Positions 27,454 through 37,201 of a stretch of 64,000 nucleotides of DNA are shown here, piece by piece. Numbering within the stretch: position 1 is the stretch's first letter; every line of letters starts with the position of its first letter. The stretch comes from Flavobacteriales bacterium BRH_c54 (GTDB taxonomy: Bacteria; Bacteroidota; Bacteroidia; Flavobacteriales_E; Vicingaceae): assembly GCA_000961845.1 (NCBI GenBank), contig LADZ01000001.1, forward strand, positions 1-64,000, in the 5' to 3' direction. Below the pieces are notes generated by a model, which saw only the letters and a program-made list of their open reading frames with translations, was not told where the DNA came from and made no database searches. Position numbers and translations under genes: made by a program.

Positions 27454-29721
27454 ATGGCATTCGACATTGAAATGATTAAGGCAGTATATGAGAAGTTTCC
27501 TTCTAGAATTGCTGCAGCAAGAAATGTAGTGGGTAAACCACTAACTTTATCAGAAAAAATATTATACGCTCATCTTTGGGATGGAGTAGCAACAACTTCT
27601 TTTGAAAGAGGGAAATCGTATGTAGATTTTGCTCCCGACAGAGTAGCCATGCAAGATGCAACGGCTCAAATGGCTTTATTGCAATTTATGCAAGCCGGAA
27701 AAAGCAAAGTAGCTGTTCCTTCAACTGCTCATGCCGATCACCTTATTCAGGCAAGAGTTGGAGCAACTAAAGATTTACAAGAGTCATTAAATAAAAACAA
27801 CGAAGTATTTAACTTCTTAAGTTCTGTATGTAACAAATATGGAATTGGTTTCTGGAAGCCGGGAGCAGGTATTATCCATCAAGTAGTATTAGAAAACTAT
27901 GCTTTTCCGGGAGGAATGATGATAGGAACAGACTCTCATACTGTAAATGCAGGTGGCTTAGGAATGGTTGCTATTGGAGTTGGTGGTGCTGATGCGGTTG
28001 ACGTAATGGCTGGAATGGCGTGGGAACTTAAATTTCCTAAATTAATTGGAGTTAAACTAACCGGAAAAATGAATGGATGGACCTCTGCAAAAGATGTTAT
28101 CCTTAAAGTAGCTGGAATTCTTACCGTTAAAGGTGGAACAGGTGCTATTGTTGAATATTTTGGCGAAGGAGCTAAATCACTTTCTGCAACAGGGAAAGGA
28201 ACTATTTGTAACATGGGGGCAGAAATAGGAGCTACTACTTCTACTTTTGGATATGATGATGCCATGAGACGATATTTAAGAGCTACCGATAGAGCGGATG
28301 TTGTTGAATTGGCGGATAAAGTTGCTGAACATTTAACCGGAGATGATGAAGTTTATGCTAATCCTGAAAAATATTTTGATCAAGTGATAGAGATTGATTT
28401 ATCAACTTTATCTCCTCATGTAAACGGTCCTTTTACTCCGGATTTAGCTACTCCTATTGCTGAAATGAGAGAAAAAGCAACTAAAAACGATTGGCCATTA
28501 AAAGTAGATTGGGGATTAATAGGTTCTTGTACGAATTCTTCTTATGAAGATTTGGCTAGAGCTGCTTCAATTGCTAAACAAGCTGTTGAAAAAGGACTTA
28601 CAACAAAATCTGAATTTGGTATTAATCCTGGTTCTGAGCAAGTAAGATATACTGCTGAAAGAGACGGTTTGTTAAAACCTTTTGAAGATTTGAATGCTAC
28701 CATTTTTACCAATGCTTGTGGACCATGTATTGGACAATGGGACAGAGCCGGTGCTGACAAACAAGAAAAAAATACCATCATTCACTCTTTCAATAGAAAT
28801 TTCTCTAAACGAGCTGATGGAAACCCAAATACACATGCATTTGTAACTTCACCAGAAATGGTTGCTGCAATTGCCATTTCGGGAGATTTAGGATTTAATC
28901 CCATTACAGATACATTAACAAACGACAAAGGGGAACAAGTAAAATTAGACCCTCCAACCGGTGATGAATTACCAAGTAAAGGTTTTGATGTGGAAGATAA
29001 CGGTTATCAAGCTCCTGCTGCTGATGGAAGCGGTATTGAAATTCTAGTTAACCCTGATTCTCAACGATTACAATTGTTAGAACCTTTTAAACCATGGGAT
29101 GGACAAAATATTACCGGAGCTAAATTATTAATTAAAGCTAAAGGTAAATGTACTACCGACCATATTTCTATGGCGGGTCCTTGGTTAAGATACAGAGGTC
29201 ACTTAGATAATATTTCAAACAACATGTTAATTGGAGCGGTAAATGCTTTTAATGATAAAACCAATGAAGTAGTGAATCAATTAACTGGTACAAAAGCTGA
29301 AGTTCCTGCAACAGCAAGAGCTTACAAAGTTGCCGGAGTACCAAGTATTGTTGTAGGAGACCATAATTATGGAGAAGGTTCTTCTAGAGAACATGCTGCA
29401 ATGGAACCAAGACATTTAGGTGTTGTGGCAGTTATTGTTAAATCTTTTGCTCGTATCCACGAAACTAACCTTAAAAAACAAGGTATGTTAGGATTAACTT
29501 TTGCTAATGAAGCAGATTACGACAAAGTTAGAGAAGATGATACGTTTAACTTTATTGACTTAGCTTCTTTTGCTCCTGACAAACAGTTAACATTAGAGTT
29601 AGCTCATGCCGATGGAAGTAAAGAACAAATTAAATTGAATCACACTTATAACCAACAACAAATTGATTGGTTTAGAGCAGGTTCAGCTTTAAATTTAATT
29701 AAGCTACAAGCTACTTCTTAA
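27454..29721 (+). CDS. acn: Aconitate hydratase
   Basis: A 755-residue aconitase of mitochondrial-type length, interconverting citrate and isocitrate in the TCA cycle. The [4Fe-4S] cysteines are in [12 protein letters not shown] and [11 protein letters not shown]. Other family signatures are [35 protein letters not shown] and the C-terminal swivel-domain [16 protein letters not shown]. It is followed 20 bp later by a strong terminator, so it is monocistronic. Confidence 0.97.
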   Translation: MAFDIEMIKAVYEKFPSRIAAARNVVGKPLTLSEKILYAHLWDGVATTSFERGKSYVDFAPDRVAMQDATAQMALLQFMQAGKSKVAVPSTAHADHLIQARVGATKDLQESLNKNNEVFNFLSSVCNKYGIGFWKPGAGIIHQVVLENYAFPGGMMIGTDSHTVNAGGLGMVAIGVGGADAVDVMAGMAWELKFPKLIGVKLTGKMNGWTSAKDVILKVAGILTVKGGTGAIVEYFGEGAKSLSATGKGTICNMGAEIGATTSTFGYDDAMRRYLRATDRADVVELADKVAEHLTGDDEVYANPEKYFDQVIEIDLSTLSPHVNGPFTPDLATPIAEMREKATKNDWPLKVDWGLIGSCTNSSYEDLARAASIAKQAVEKGLTTKSEFGINPGSEQVRYTAERDGLLKPFEDLNATIFTNACGPCIGQWDRAGADKQEKNTIIHSFNRNFSKRADGNPNTHAFVTSPEMVAAIAISGDLGFNPITDTLTNDKGEQVKLDPPTGDELPSKGFDVEDNGYQAPAADGSGIEILVNPDSQRLQLLEPFKPWDGQNITGAKLLIKAKGKCTTDHISMAGPWLRYRGHLDNISNNMLIGAVNAFNDKTNEVVNQLTGTKAEVPATARAYKVAGVPSIVVGDHNYGEGSSREHAAMEPRHLGVVAVIVKSFARIHETNLKKQGMLGLTFANEADYDKVREDDTFNFIDLASFAPDKQLTLELAHADGSKEQIKLNHTYNQQQIDWFRAGSALNLIKLQATS

Positions 29722-29740
29722 GAAGTAAATTAAAAACAAA

Positions 29741-29775
29741 AAAGCCTCTAAATCATCTGAATTAGAGGCTTTTTT
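29741..29775 (+). terminator. Intrinsic terminator after aconitase
   Basis: GCCTCTAA (29744-29751) pairs with TTAGAGGC (29762-29769) and is followed by T6. The A-run before the stem would also allow some function in reverse. Confidence 0.9.
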
Positions 29776-29843
29776 ATTGTTAAATTCCAATTTTGCATAA
29801 ATTTTATAATCATAGTTAATACCGATAAAATAAATTAAAAATT

Positions 29844-29851
29844 TACCTTTG
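29844..29851 (+). promoter_or_regulatory. -7 element just upstream of the threonine aldolase ATG
   Basis: TACCTTTG matches TAnnTTTG exactly and ends only 4 nt before the ATG at 29856. The transcript would be leaderless or nearly so. No convincing TTTG was found 17-23 nt upstream. Confidence 0.45.
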
Positions 29852-29855
29852 CCTT

Positions 29856-30872
29856 ATGTTTATAGATTTAAGAAGCGATACGGTAACCAAGCCTACTCCA
29901 GAGATGTTGGAAGCAATGATGAACGCCAAAGTAGGCGATGATGTTTTTGGTGAAGATGAAGCCATAAACCAACTAGAAGAGTTGGCAGCAACCATGTTTG
30001 GCAAAGAAGCTGGTATTTTTTGTCCATCAGGGACTATGACCAATCAAATTGCCATAAAAATTCATACTAACTCTCCCGGAGAAGTAATTTGTGATGAACT
30101 TTCTCACATTTATCAATATGAAGGTGGAGGAATTGGATTTAACTCAGGGTTGGCAACTAAACTAATTTCTGGCGATAGAGGTAGGTTAACAGCTAATCAA
30201 GTTTTAGCTGCCATTAATCCGGATGATGTACATAAACCAGAATCGCAGTTAGTGAGTTTGGAAAATACCATGAACAGAGGTGGTGGAAGCATTTATAGTC
30301 TTAATGAGATGAAAGAAATTGCTGCTTTATGTAGAGAAAAAGGATTGAAATTTCATTTGGATGGAGCCAGAATTTTTAATGCCATTGTAGAAAGTGATTA
30401 TACTGCCAAAGATATTGGGAATGCTTTTGATACGATTTCTATTTGTTTGTCTAAAGGATTGGGAGCTCCTGTGGGTTCTTTGTTGGTCGGTAGCAAAAAA
30501 GACATTAAAAAAGCTCGACAAATAAGAAAAATATTTGGCGGAGGAATGCGTCAGGCAGGTTTTATAGCTGCGGCAGGAATTTATGCCTTAGAAAATAACA
30601 TAGAGCGATTAAAAAATGACCATAAAAGAGCAAAATTATTGGGAGAAGCCTTGCAAAGCCTGCCCTTTGTTGATAGTTTAATGCCTGTAGATACCAATAT
30701 TGTAGTGGCTAACATTAATGCTAAATATGTTCATTCGGATATCATCGAAAAGCTAAAACAAAAAGAGATTTTAACTATCGCTTTTGGTCCTCAGCAAATC
30801 AGAATGGTTACGCATTTGAATTTCACAGACGATATGTTGGAAAAAACCATCCACATCCTAAAAAATCTCTAA
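29856..30872 (+). CDS. GntG-family PLP-dependent aldolase (L-threonine aldolase)
   Basis: A 338-residue fold-type I PLP enzyme splitting L-threonine or allo-threonine to glycine and acetaldehyde. Signatures are DLRSDTVTKPTPEMLEAM, VFGEDEAINQLEE, FCPSGTMTNQIA, the cofactor Asp in FHLDGARIFNA and the Schiff-base Lys in CLSKGLGAPVGS. Full length. The DUF3109 gene follows 11 bp later, likely in the same transcript. Confidence 0.94.
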   Translation: MFIDLRSDTVTKPTPEMLEAMMNAKVGDDVFGEDEAINQLEELAATMFGKEAGIFCPSGTMTNQIAIKIHTNSPGEVICDELSHIYQYEGGGIGFNSGLATKLISGDRGRLTANQVLAAINPDDVHKPESQLVSLENTMNRGGGSIYSLNEMKEIAALCREKGLKFHLDGARIFNAIVESDYTAKDIGNAFDTISICLSKGLGAPVGSLLVGSKKDIKKARQIRKIFGGGMRQAGFIAAAGIYALENNIERLKNDHKRAKLLGEALQSLPFVDSLMPVDTNIVVANINAKYVHSDIIEKLKQKEILTIAFGPQQIRMVTHLNFTDDMLEKTIHILKNL

Positions 30873-30883
30873 TTAATAAAAGA

Positions 30884-31459
30884 ATGATTCAAATCCAAGA
30901 TACTATTGTTTCCGAAGAAATTTTAGAAAGAAAATTTGTGTGTAACCTTAACGCATGTAAGGGTGCTTGCTGTGTACAAGGAGATGCCGGAGCACCGTTG
31001 GAATATGAAGAATTAGAGGAGTTAGAAAATGTTTTTGAAGCCGTAAAACCTTATTTATCAGAAAAATCAATAGCCGCTTTAGAAGAAGATTTATATACTG
31101 TTGATGCCGATGGTGATTATGTTACTCAATTGGTAAATGGAAAAGAGTGTGCTTTTGTCTTTTTTGACGAACAAAATATCACCAAATGCTCTATTGAGCA
31201 GGCTTACATAGATGGAAAAACATCATTTAAAAAACCAATTTCTTGTCATTTATTTCCGGTAAGGTTATCCAAAATTGCGGATTATACAGCTGTAAATTAT
31301 GCCTATTGGGATATTTGCGATGATGCTTGTAAGTTAGGAGAAGAACTGGGCGTAAAAACCTATCAATTTTTAAAAGAACCGCTTATCAGAAGGTTTGGAG
31401 AGGAGTGGTTTAAAGAACTTACCTTGGTGGATGAAGCCTTGGAGAAAGAGAAAAAGTAA
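30884..31459 (+). CDS. DUF3109 family cysteine-cluster protein
   Basis: A 191-residue protein with conserved metal-binding-like cysteines: CNLNACKGACC near residues 20-30, then KECAFVFFDEQNITKCSIEQA, ISCHLFPVR and the C-terminal WDICDDACKLG. This matches the DUF3109 family, which resembles YkgJ-type zinc/iron-binding proteins. The role is unknown. It lies between threonine aldolase and an OmpA-like gene. Confidence 0.9.
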   Translation: MIQIQDTIVSEEILERKFVCNLNACKGACCVQGDAGAPLEYEELEELENVFEAVKPYLSEKSIAALEEDLYTVDADGDYVTQLVNGKECAFVFFDEQNITKCSIEQAYIDGKTSFKKPISCHLFPVRLSKIADYTAVNYAYWDICDDACKLGEELGVKTYQFLKEPLIRRFGEEWFKELTLVDEALEKEKK

Positions 31460-31523
31460 ATAAGTCATTTCTTTAGGCTCGAAAATTTCTTTTACAAACA
31501 ATCCTTAATTTTGTAGGTTGCTT

Positions 31524-32723
31524 ATGTTAAAGATTGATCACATAGTTATATTCGTATTGTTTTTTGGTTTTTTAAACAATAATCAAGCTCAATATACTGA
31601 TTGCTCTAAAATGCTTCACCTTACAGACACTTTTTATGAAGCCAAAAACATTTCGGGATATGGAGATAATTTAGAGTTTGAAAGTAATGATTTATACGAT
31701 TCATTAAATTTTGAAATTGAAAAAAATACCATTTGGTATTTAATATCCATTCCTTATGATGGAGAACTGTCATTTGATATTCAGTCTCTTGATGAAGGCA
31801 ATGATTGGGATTTCCTTTTGTTTGAACATAAAAATTTATTTTGTAAAAGAATTGAAGCGAAAAAGATTACTCCTATACGCAGTAACCTTTCCAGAAGTGC
31901 CAATACAGGAATTTCTAAAGATGGAAATATGCCTTTTGTAGCTGCCGGAATTAACGATAATTACAGTAAATCGCTTTTAGTTAAAAAAGACGAACAATAT
32001 GTGTTGGTAGTAAACAACTCTAAAAGAGCGGGAGGGAGTCACTCTTTAACTATTAATGTAGCAGGAGAAAAACCTGAAGTAAAAATTGAAGAGCCAATAG
32101 CGGAAACAAATTTCCTTTCGTTGAGTATTGAAATAAAAGATAAAACAACTAATAAACCTGTTGCAGGTAATATTATTATTGATGGATTGAGAAAAAAATT
32201 GGTAGAAAAAAATAATATTATGACGTATGCTGTTGACGTTCCTCAACGTAAATACAAACTTACAATTAGCACCAATTCTCCGGGTTATTTAATTTATTCT
32301 GAAGAAGTAACTATTACTTCAAACAGGACTACTTTTAGTCAAACTGTATTATTAGAGAAAATACAAAAAGGCAGAAAAGTAAACTTAAGAAACATTCAGT
32401 TTTATGGCAACCAAGCTAAATTTTTACCTCAAGCTTCGGGCGATTTAAAAGCATTGCTAGCATTTATGGAAATCAATAAGAATGTAAAAATAGAAGTAGA
32501 AGGACATGTAAATGGTCCTAACCAAAGAAACACAAAAGATTATCAAACTCTTTCTGAAGATAGAGCAAAAGCAGTTAAAGAATATCTGATTGAAAATGGA
32601 ATTGAAGCTACTCGAATTGCCTCTATTGGCTATGGCAATACACAAATGTTGCATCCTAATCCTAAATCGGAAGTAGAAATGAGTGCCAACAGAAGGGTAG
32701 AAATTAAAATTATGGAGAATTAA
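31524..32723 (+). CDS. OmpA-family outer membrane/peptidoglycan-binding protein
   Basis: The ATG at 31524 (the upstream TTG at 31518 adds two residues) gives 399 residues. There is a signal peptide (MLKIDHIVIFVLFFG...), a beta-sandwich N-terminal domain (about 25-175), and a carboxypeptidase-regulatory-like domain (about 180-275, SIEIKDKTTNKPVAGNIIID). A C-terminal OmpA domain (about 285-399) has VEGHVNG, LSEDRAKAVKEYLIENGI, and SANRRVEIKI. It would anchor the outer membrane to murein. A -7 box TAATTTTG (31506-31513) lies 10 nt before the ATG. tsaB starts 1 bp after its stop. Confidence 0.9.
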   Translation: MLKIDHIVIFVLFFGFLNNNQAQYTDCSKMLHLTDTFYEAKNISGYGDNLEFESNDLYDSLNFEIEKNTIWYLISIPYDGELSFDIQSLDEGNDWDFLLFEHKNLFCKRIEAKKITPIRSNLSRSANTGISKDGNMPFVAAGINDNYSKSLLVKKDEQYVLVVNNSKRAGGSHSLTINVAGEKPEVKIEEPIAETNFLSLSIEIKDKTTNKPVAGNIIIDGLRKKLVEKNNIMTYAVDVPQRKYKLTISTNSPGYLIYSEEVTITSNRTTFSQTVLLEKIQKGRKVNLRNIQFYGNQAKFLPQASGDLKALLAFMEINKNVKIEVEGHVNGPNQRNTKDYQTLSEDRAKAVKEYLIENGIEATRIASIGYGNTQMLHPNPKSEVEMSANRRVEIKIMEN

Positions 32724-32724
32724 A

Positions 32725-33414
32725 ATGAGTATAATATTAGGAATAGAAACAGCTACAAAAGTTTGCTCTATAGCACTTTCTAAAGATAATGAGTTATTGG
32801 CTATTGAAGAGCTTGGAGGAGAATATAGTCATGCTGAAAATGTAACTAACTTTATAGAAAAAGTGGTTAAAAAAGCCAATATAAATTTTAATGATATTGA
32901 TGTTATTGCGGTAAGTAAAGGTCCCGGTTCTTATACCGGATTAAGAATTGGTGTTTCCTCAGCAAAAGGACTGTGTTATGCGTTAAATAAACCATTAATT
33001 GCAATTGACACCTTGCAAGCGATGGCATTGCGTATGGCAAAACAAACCACAGATGAGAACTTGCTTTTTTGTCCGATGATAGATGCCCGAAGAATGGAAG
33101 TTTACACTGCTATTTATGATGCTAACAATGAGTTAATAGAACCCATTTCAGCTAAAATAATTGATGAAAATTCTTTCAGTAAACTTTTAACTGACCAAAA
33201 AATAGTGTTTTTTGGTGATGGAGCAGAAAAATGTCAAACATTATTTGCGGAAAATAAAAATGCAGTTTTTAATAAAAATGTGTTGCCATCAGCCATAGAA
33301 ATTAATGAATTAGCGTTAAAGAAACTAATTAATAATCAGTTAGAAGATGTAGCTTATTTTGAACCGTTTTACTTGAAAGACTTTATAGCTACAACACCTA
33401 AAAAAATAATTTGA
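32725..33414 (+). CDS. tsaB: tRNA t6A biosynthesis protein TsaB
   Basis: A 229-residue ASKHA-fold partner of TsaD, needed for threonylcarbamoyl-adenosine at tRNA position 37. It opens with ILGIETATKVCSIALS, carries the signature SKGPGSYTGLRIGVSSAKGL and the CPMIDARRMEVYTAIYD segment. Full length. The start is 1 bp after the OmpA-like stop, which suggests coupled expression, although the functions are unrelated. Confidence 0.95.
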   Translation: MSIILGIETATKVCSIALSKDNELLAIEELGGEYSHAENVTNFIEKVVKKANINFNDIDVIAVSKGPGSYTGLRIGVSSAKGLCYALNKPLIAIDTLQAMALRMAKQTTDENLLFCPMIDARRMEVYTAIYDANNELIEPISAKIIDENSFSKLLTDQKIVFFGDGAEKCQTLFAENKNAVFNKNVLPSAIEINELALKKLINNQLEDVAYFEPFYLKDFIATTPKKII

Positions 33415-33472
33415 AAACACTTGCCAGCCAAACAATAAGTGCTTAAAATTGTAAGCCGATAAAAAATCGAAA

Positions 33473-34000
33473 ATGATTCGTGAAAAACTAGATAAAGCCA
33501 TAAGAGAAGTTCCCGATTTTCCTAAGCCGGGAATCTTGTTTAAAGACATTACACCTATATTCTTAGATCAACAACTTTGTTCCGAAATTGTTGATGAATT
33601 AGCTAAACAATCTGAAAGAATGAATTTGAATGCCATAGTTGGTATTGAAAGTAGAGGTTTTTTCTTCGGAATTTTATTGGCTAATAAATTAAATATTCCA
33701 TTTATTCCTATTAGAAAAAGAGGTAAATTACCTTACAAAACAGTTTCTTATGAATATGAGTTAGAATATGGAACAGCCGCAATGGAAATGCATCAGGATG
33801 TGGTAAAAAAAGATTGGAATGTGTTGATTCATGATGACTTGCTGGCAACAGGAGGGACAGCAGCAGCAGCAGCAGAATTAATACAAATGCAACATGCCAA
33901 CGTATCCGGCTTCTCTTTTGTAGTGGAATTGGAATTTTTAAAAGGAAGTGAAAAATTAAAAAAATATACAAACAATATTATCAACTTAATTTCATTCTAG
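33473..34000 (+). CDS. apt: Adenine phosphoribosyltransferase
   Basis: A 175-residue purine salvage enzyme making AMP from adenine and PRPP. It shows the N-terminal REVPDFPKPGILFKDITPIF, IVGIESRGFFFG, RKRGKLPYKT, and the PRPP-binding loop VLIHDDLLATGGTAAAAAEL. Full length, cytoplasmic. It follows tsaB by 58 bp. Confidence 0.97.
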   Translation: MIREKLDKAIREVPDFPKPGILFKDITPIFLDQQLCSEIVDELAKQSERMNLNAIVGIESRGFFFGILLANKLNIPFIPIRKRGKLPYKTVSYEYELEYGTAAMEMHQDVVKKDWNVLIHDDLLATGGTAAAAAELIQMQHANVSGFSFVVELEFLKGSEKLKKYTNNIINLISF

Positions 34001-34031
34001 AAATAAAGAAGGTAACTTAACTTATTACAAT

Positions 34032-35171
34032 ATGAATTTTGAATATACAGAAAATCAGCGAATGATTGCTGACATGATTAGAGATTTCGCAGAAAAAGAA
34101 ATTCGTCCAAAGATGATGGAATGGGATGAGACTCAAGAGTTTCCTGTAGAAGTATTTAAAAAACTCGGAGAGTTAGGCTTAATGGGTGCAGTTGTTCCAC
34201 AAGAATATGGTGGTTCGGGAATGAGTTATAGTGAATATGTTGTGGTAGTTTCTGAAATTGCAAAAGTTTGCGGCTCTATTGGGCTTTCAGTTGCTGCACA
34301 TAATTCTCTTTGTACCAACCATATTTATATGTTTGCCAATGAGGAGCAAAGAAAAAGATGGTTACCTAAACTGACAACTGCTGAATGGATTGGAGCTTGG
34401 GGATTAACAGAACATAATACAGGTTCTGATGCAGGAGGAATGAATACTACTGCTAAACAAGATGGCGATTATTGGGTGCTAAATGGTGCTAAAAATTTTA
34501 TTACTCACGCTATTTCTGGAGATATTGCAGTAGTAATTGCTAGGACTGGTGAAAAAGGTGATTCAAGAGGGATGACTGCTTTTGTTATTGAAAAAGGAAC
34601 TCCGGGTTTTTCATCAGGAAAAAAAGAAAATAAATTAGGAATGAGAGCTTCTGAAACTGCTGAGTTAATATTTGCAGATTGTAGAGTGCATAAAGATAAT
34701 GTGTTGGGAAATGTTGGAGAAGGATTTATTCAGGCAATGAAGGTTTTAGATGGAGGAAGAATTTCTATTGCATCGTTAGGATTAGGTATTGCCAAAGGTG
34801 CTTATGAAGCTGCTTTAGCTTATTCTAAAGAGAGAGAACAGTTTAATCAACCAATTTCTCAATTTCAGGCAATTGCTTTTAAGTTAGCAGACATGGCAAC
34901 TGATATTGAAGCGTCAGAATTGTTAATTTATGAAGCAGCAGACCTTAAAGATAAAGGATTGCCTGTTACTAAAGTATCTGCAATGGCTAAATATTATTCT
35001 TCTGAGGTTGCTGTTAGAGTTTCTACAGACGCAGTACAAATTTTTGGAGGTTATGGATATACCAAAGATTTTCCGGCAGAGAAGTTTTATAGAGACTCTA
35101 AACTTTGTACTATTGGTGAAGGGACATCAGAAATTCAAAAATTAGTTATATCAAGAGAAATATTAAAATAA
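34032..35171 (+). CDS. Acyl-CoA dehydrogenase
   Basis: A 379-residue FAD enzyme of fatty acid or branched-chain acyl-CoA oxidation. Signatures are WGLTEHNTGSDAGGMNTTA (FAD/substrate), FITHAISGD, the helical YSKEREQFNQPISQFQAIAF, and QIFGGYGYTKDFPAEKFYRD with the catalytic Glu in IGEGTSEIQKLVIS. The length and motifs fit short/medium-chain (butyryl-CoA-type) members. It follows apt by 31 bp. Confidence 0.95.
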   Translation: MNFEYTENQRMIADMIRDFAEKEIRPKMMEWDETQEFPVEVFKKLGELGLMGAVVPQEYGGSGMSYSEYVVVVSEIAKVCGSIGLSVAAHNSLCTNHIYMFANEEQRKRWLPKLTTAEWIGAWGLTEHNTGSDAGGMNTTAKQDGDYWVLNGAKNFITHAISGDIAVVIARTGEKGDSRGMTAFVIEKGTPGFSSGKKENKLGMRASETAELIFADCRVHKDNVLGNVGEGFIQAMKVLDGGRISIASLGLGIAKGAYEAALAYSKEREQFNQPISQFQAIAFKLADMATDIEASELLIYEAADLKDKGLPVTKVSAMAKYYSSEVAVRVSTDAVQIFGGYGYTKDFPAEKFYRDSKLCTIGEGTSEIQKLVISREILK

Positions 35172-35176
35172 AAAAC

Positions 35177-35206
35177 TTGCAGATTATAATTTTATCTTTA
35201 AATTTG
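35177..35206 (+). promoter_or_regulatory. Promoter of rpsU
   Basis: TTG (35177-35179), a 19-nt spacer and TAAATTTG (35199-35206), followed by CAGCCC. The -7 box plus the following bases are the same as in the rpsP promoter (45221-45234). Confidence 0.65.
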
Positions 35207-35240
35207 CAGCCCTTTTAATAATTTTAAAAACACAATAGGA

Positions 35241-35432
35241 ATGATAATTATACCGATTAAAGATGGTGAAAACATCGAAAGAGCTTTAAAGAAGTACAAG
35301 AAAAAGTACGAAAGAACTGGGACTATCAAAGAATTGAGAAATAGAAAACAGTACGATAAGCCTTCTGTAATTAACAGAGCACAGAAAATTAAAGCTATCT
35401 ATGTTGAGAAATTAAGAAAAGCTGAAGAATAA
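35241..35432 (+). CDS. rpsU: 30S ribosomal protein S21
   Basis: A 63-residue basic protein: MIIIPIKDGENIERALKKYK, RTGTIKELRNRKQYDKPS, and a Lys/Arg-rich C-terminus. It matches S21, which sits near the anti-Shine-Dalgarno end of 16S rRNA; in Bacteroidota it is part of the complex that occludes that end. It is monocistronic between its promoter and a terminator. Confidence 0.95.
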   Translation: MIIIPIKDGENIERALKKYKKKYERTGTIKELRNRKQYDKPSVINRAQKIKAIYVEKLRKAEE

Positions 35433-35470
35433 TTAAGTTTGTTCTTTTCTTTTTTAAGAAATATTTTTAC

Positions 35471-35503
35471 AGCCTACGTTTGAAAAAAACATAGGCTTTT
35501 TTT
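35471..35503 (+). terminator. Intrinsic terminator after rpsU
   Basis: AGCCTA (35471-35476) pairs with TAGGCT (35492-35497), with inner GTTT/AAAC pairing, followed by T7 in total. It ends 11 bp before the yihY ATG and contains that gene's -33 element. Confidence 0.75.
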
Positions 35504-35510
35504 ATTTTAG
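35479..35510 (+). promoter_or_regulatory. Promoter of the YihY gene, embedded in the rpsU terminator
   Basis: TTTG (35479-35482) in the terminator stem-loop, a 20-nt spacer, then TATTTTAG (35503-35510, one mismatch). The -7 box ends 4 nt before the ATG, so the mRNA would have almost no leader. Confidence 0.5.
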
Positions 35511-35514
35511 CTAT

Positions 35515-36528
35515 ATGGCATCAAAAATTGTAAAAAAAATACTCGATTTAAAAGTGGTGAAGCAACTTATTGCTTGGTCGAAAAAAATTGTTTTACCTGG
35601 TTTTGATGGAATCCCACTGTTTGAAGTATTAACTTTTCTATTTAAAGGTATGCAAGAAAGCTCTTTAACTACAAGAGCTGCAGCATTGGCTTTTCGTTTT
35701 TTCTTGGCTATTTTTCCTGCATTAATTTTTTTACTTTCCCTATTACCTTATATTCCTATTGATGATTTTTATAATAACTTATTGGTTCTTTTAGAAGGTT
35801 TGTTACCAGATGATGCATTTGAAATGACTAGAAGCACGATGGACGATTTGGTGCATAAAAGACATGATACCTTACTTTCATTAGGATTTATTTTCGCACT
35901 ATACTTTGCAAGCGATGGCGTTAATTCTATGATTGAAGAGTTTAATCATTCTTATCATTCACTACAGAAAAAAATAGGTTTTATAAGGCAACGATTAACC
36001 TCTTTTTTAATATTAGGCATCCTAACTGTATTAATGGTGTTGGCTATTTTTTTAATGGTTTTCTATAAAGTAATTATTAATTATTTAATCACTCAAGAGT
36101 GGCTTCCAGCTGATATTTCTTTAGGGTCACTTGCCGTAATTAAAATGCTTACCTTACTTACTTTGTTCTTTACAGGCATATCTTCCATTTATTATTTTGG
36201 TAACTTAAAAGGTGGTAAATTTAGGTTTATGTCGGCAGGTTCTACGTTAGCTACGGGGTTGGCAATTCTGATTTCTGCAGGTTTTGGATTTTATGTAAAC
36301 AACTTTGCTAATTATAATAAAGTGTATGGTTCTATAGGCACATTAATTGTTGTGTTATTGTGGATTTATTTTAATTCCTTAGTTTTGTTAATTGGTTATG
36401 AGTTAAATGCAAGTATTGCTCATGCCAAAGCAGATAAAAAAATAACCAGCGAAGAAGATTTAGAAGATATAAACTTAGAGATTAGAGATAAAAATAAACC
36501 TGAAGAAGGGGATTTACCAACTATATAA
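35515..36528 (+). CDS. YihY/BrkB-family inner membrane protein
   Basis: A 337-residue polytopic protein with six predicted membrane segments in the YihY (once called RNase BN) arrangement. Motifs include LTTRAAALAFRFFLAIFPAL, FALYFASDGVNSMIEEFNHSY, and YGSIGTLIVVLLWIYFNSLV with GYELNASIAH at the C-terminal end. The charged tail is cytoplasmic. Function in the family is unsettled (transport or envelope integrity). Confidence 0.93.
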   Translation: MASKIVKKILDLKVVKQLIAWSKKIVLPGFDGIPLFEVLTFLFKGMQESSLTTRAAALAFRFFLAIFPALIFLLSLLPYIPIDDFYNNLLVLLEGLLPDDAFEMTRSTMDDLVHKRHDTLLSLGFIFALYFASDGVNSMIEEFNHSYHSLQKKIGFIRQRLTSFLILGILTVLMVLAIFLMVFYKVIINYLITQEWLPADISLGSLAVIKMLTLLTLFFTGISSIYYFGNLKGGKFRFMSAGSTLATGLAILISAGFGFYVNNFANYNKVYGSIGTLIVVLLWIYFNSLVLLIGYELNASIAHAKADKKITSEEDLEDINLEIRDKNKPEEGDLPTI

Positions 36529-36631
36529 ACTAATAATTATGAAATACGTCATGAGCAAATTACTCTTCAACAAGGATGAATAGTTGAAATGGCGATTCCA
36601 TATGACCGATTTAATAAAATAAAATATACAT

Positions 36632-37198
36632 ATGAAAAATTCAAAATTATTGTTATTTGTTTTACTGATTTTAACGACAACTATAACTCAAGCTCAAATT
36701 ACTATTGGTGATGTTACCATGCCTAAAAAAGTAAAAGTTGGCGAAACAGAATTAGAGCTTAATGGGGCAGGTGCCAGAGTAAAGTTATTTATGGATATGT
36801 ATGTGGCAGGGTTATATATTAAAACCAAATCTATCGATGCTAAAAAAATTGTTGAAGCCAATGAACATATCGCTATAAAATTGCAAATTGTTTCTTCATT
36901 AATTACAAGTGATAAAATGATAGATGCCGTTAATGAAGGCTTTAAAAATTCTACTAATGGAAAAACTGCTTCCATCCAAAAAGAAATAGATCAGTTTATT
37001 GGAGCGTTTAAAGATGAAATAAAAAAAGGTGATGTGTTTGATATTTTTTATGTTCCTAATAAAGCAACTCTAGTTGTTAAAAATGGCAAATTAATGGCAA
37101 AAATTGAAGGGCTTGATTTTAAAAAAGCATTATTTGGCATTTGGCTTTCTGATACACCTGCCGATAAAAACTTGAAAAAAGCACTTTTAGGAGAGTAA
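36632..37198 (+). CDS. Secreted chalcone isomerase-like protein
   Basis: A 188-residue protein with a signal peptide (1-21) and a chalcone-isomerase-like fold (Chalcone_3 type): VTMPKKVKVGETELELNGAG, RVKLFMDMYVAGLYIKTK, IAIKLQIVSSLITSDKM, and a C-terminal FKKALFGIWLSDTPADKNLK. Bacterial members lack proven isomerase activity and may bind lipid. It is convergent with the DUF2807 gene, with a 3-bp gap. Confidence 0.88.
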   Translation: MKNSKLLLFVLLILTTTITQAQITIGDVTMPKKVKVGETELELNGAGARVKLFMDMYVAGLYIKTKSIDAKKIVEANEHIAIKLQIVSSLITSDKMIDAVNEGFKNSTNGKTASIQKEIDQFIGAFKDEIKKGDVFDIFYVPNKATLVVKNGKLMAKIEGLDFKKALFGIWLSDTPADKNLKKALLGE

Positions 37199-37201
37199 AC
37201 C

